A stretch of DNA of 64,000 nucleotides from Desmodus rotundus (Eukaryota > Chordata > Mammalia > Chiroptera > Phyllostomidae): positions 29,775,427 through 29,839,426 of the forward strand of contig NC_071397.1 of assembly GCF_022682495.2 (NCBI RefSeq), read 5' to 3'. The notes beneath the pieces were generated by a model. That model ran no database searches. It was not told where the DNA came from and saw only the letters and a program-made list of their open reading frames with translations. The translations under genes were made by a program, and so were the position numbers. Shown one piece after another: positions 62,870 through 64,000 of the stretch (position 1 is the first letter of the stretch; the number at the start of each line of letters is the position of its first letter).

Positions 62870-63981
62870 TTACAGTGGCTTGCCATTTTCATTTTTCAGG
62901 TGATCTGTAGTAGTCCTCCTGGGCAGGTAGCGGCACACTGTGCAGCGGGTGAAGGGCGTACCTCCACTGCTGCTGCTCCAGCTTCAAGCACTGCAGCTCA
63001 GCAGACTGCATGTGCATGGCCTGCAGCTGGTGAGCAGCTGACTTCGGGGCAGAGAGGGAAGTTGGAAGGTCCCTGTAAGGAGCAGCAAAGAGCTGGTGAT
63101 GAAGAACTTGGTTCTCATGCAGAGGGTGAGGACGAAGAGGGTTGGGGAGGGTCCCAGCTGGGTAGTATATCTGGGTAAGGTGAGACCCTGAGGCCAGGAG
63201 GTCAAAGAGAGGGAGCTCCGAGGTAGAGGCTGCATGGATGTCATCCTACTGGTGGAGGTGCAGGTGAGAGTGGATATGGGAGTGCTGCTGGTGATGGGGG
63301 TCACATTGAGCATCTGCAGCTGGGCAGTGGGTCACTGCCCAGGGCTGCCACCTTTCTGTATGCTGCCTCTTAGCTGCCAGTCACACTGCATAGGACATGT
63401 CAGGGTGCAGGGCTGGCCCACTGGCCAGCGCCAGATGTTTCCTCTAGAGGGGCACTATGCTCAGATGAAAGGAGAAAAGGTGTAGGCAAAGTGGTCCAGA
63501 CTGCAGAACCAGGCTCCCGCATTGGGGGAAGGGATCCAGACCTGGCCCAGGAACCCCATGTAGTGGTTCCAGCTCACTGGGCTTTACCTTGAAGCCAGGC
63601 TTGAAGCTGTTACGGAGGTTTCCTTCAGGGGTTCCCGCTCCCTCTTCCAGAATGCTGGGTCACTGCTGTGCAGGACTGGGACATTGTAACCCAGGAGTAC
63701 TCAGTCCACTTCCCCCGCGGCATATAAACAGATGGTTGTGATTGCCAGGATACATGACAAGGGGCTGGGCATGTTCACTGAGACCACACAGGGCTGGAGT
63801 GTCAGGACCAGGTAGGGGGCACTGTAGCACTGCCCGGCTCAAATGGAGGGCAGTGGGGCACAGTGCTGAGAGATGGGCACTCCACTGGAGCATGTCCCTT
63901 CTGAGCCAACCTCACGCTCTGTTCCAGCTTGCGCTCCTCCTTGGGCTCCTGCTCCTTTTCTTCTCATGTGCTGTTTGGCCT
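62336..63981 (-). pseudogene. ATN1: ATN1 (atrophin-1) processed pseudogene, 5'-truncated
   Basis: Read on the minus strand, the C-terminal third of atrophin-1 is followed by its 3' UTR and an eroded A tail (mixed T/A run at 62336-62357). Recognisable pieces in order are [40 protein letters not shown], a [20 protein letters not shown] stretch, [44 protein letters not shown] and [15 protein letters not shown]. The KPL end and stop are at 62870-62872. The paralogue RERE differs at DLPTSLSAP and [11 protein letters not shown], so ATN1 is the source. It has several frameshifts (near 63650, 63330 and 62895) and an in-frame stop where a Gln codon became TAG (63246-63248). No intron-like gaps interrupt it. 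Identical 19-bp duplications bound it. ATN1 itself is a nuclear transcriptional corepressor; this copy cannot encode it. Confidence 0.95.
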
Positions 63982-64000
63982 CATGTATAACTCATTTTTA
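63982..64000. repeat. Target-site duplication, right copy, of the ATN1 retrocopy
   Basis: Exact repeat of 62316-62334. It runs to the last base, so the duplication could be longer than 19 bases. Confidence 0.93.

Noticed and set aside
62870..63981. RERE as the parent of the retrocopy
   Set aside because: Both atrophins share several blocks, but [16 protein letters not shown] and VECPS fit ATN1 and not RERE.
62425..63990. Cluster of 60-112-codon frames suggesting a GC-rich gene or CpG island
   Set aside because: Explained by the ATN1 retrocopy, which is naturally GC-rich. Frames on both strands are by-products.
60082..64000. Alternative 27-residue SMAP1 exon known from human isoforms
   Set aside because: No segment encoding it with splice sites was found before the end of the window.

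Overview
The window is mammalian nuclear DNA from a bat, most likely a yangochiropteran (vesper-bat-type) genome. The evidence is at least nine copies of a tRNA-derived SINE of the VES type, a short HAL1/L1 element with bat-style 3' ends, and several TA- or 8-bp-flanked non-autonomous DNA transposons (mariner, hAT, MITE). Older mammalian repeats (MIR, L2, old L1, ERVL LTR, Tigger, hAT-Charlie) fill much of the rest. Base composition is AT-rich, and nothing prokaryotic is present.

The only host gene with readable exons is SMAP1 (small ArfGAP 1), on the + strand. Three internal coding exons lie at 36609-36742, 52724-52809 and 60006-60081. Their phases join exactly, and together they encode about residues 40-138, which is the ArfGAP domain from just after the first zinc cysteine pair to the KYEKKKYYDKNAI region. 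Exon 1 (start codon and first CxxC) lies upstream of the window and the C-terminal exons lie downstream. Positions 1-36608 are therefore read as intron 1, and the last 4 kb as the intron after the third exon. The 7.2-kb intron 52810-60005 has a U12-type (minor spliceosome) 5' splice site and branch site.

Layout: 1-5.3 kb holds a long CTG/CTA tract, MIR, ERVL-type and MaLR-like LTRs and a pyrimidine minisatellite. 5.27-7.9 kb is an ERV LTR with its primer-binding site, abutting an old L1 that carries two SINEs and a Tigger-like element. 11.8-19 kb holds L1 pieces, three VES copies, a Tigger MITE, a HAL1-like element with target-site duplications and a tiny L1 insertion. A deleted mariner lies near 22.7 kb. 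25-32.2 kb is a mosaic of minus-strand L1 carrying an H/ACA snoRNA retrocopy, a 27-base C run and a solo LTR. 32-62 kb contains the SMAP1 exons among scattered SINEs, MITEs and quiet intron. 62.3-64 kb is a 5'-truncated antisense processed pseudogene of ATN1 (atrophin-1), with exact 19-bp target-site duplications whose second copy ends on the last base of the window.

The longer open frames in the window are explained by simple repeats, transposons or the ATN1 retrocopy. No undescribed multi-gene system was found. The most notable items are the U12-type intron, the snoRNA retrocopy, the ATN1 retrocopy and the trinucleotide tract.
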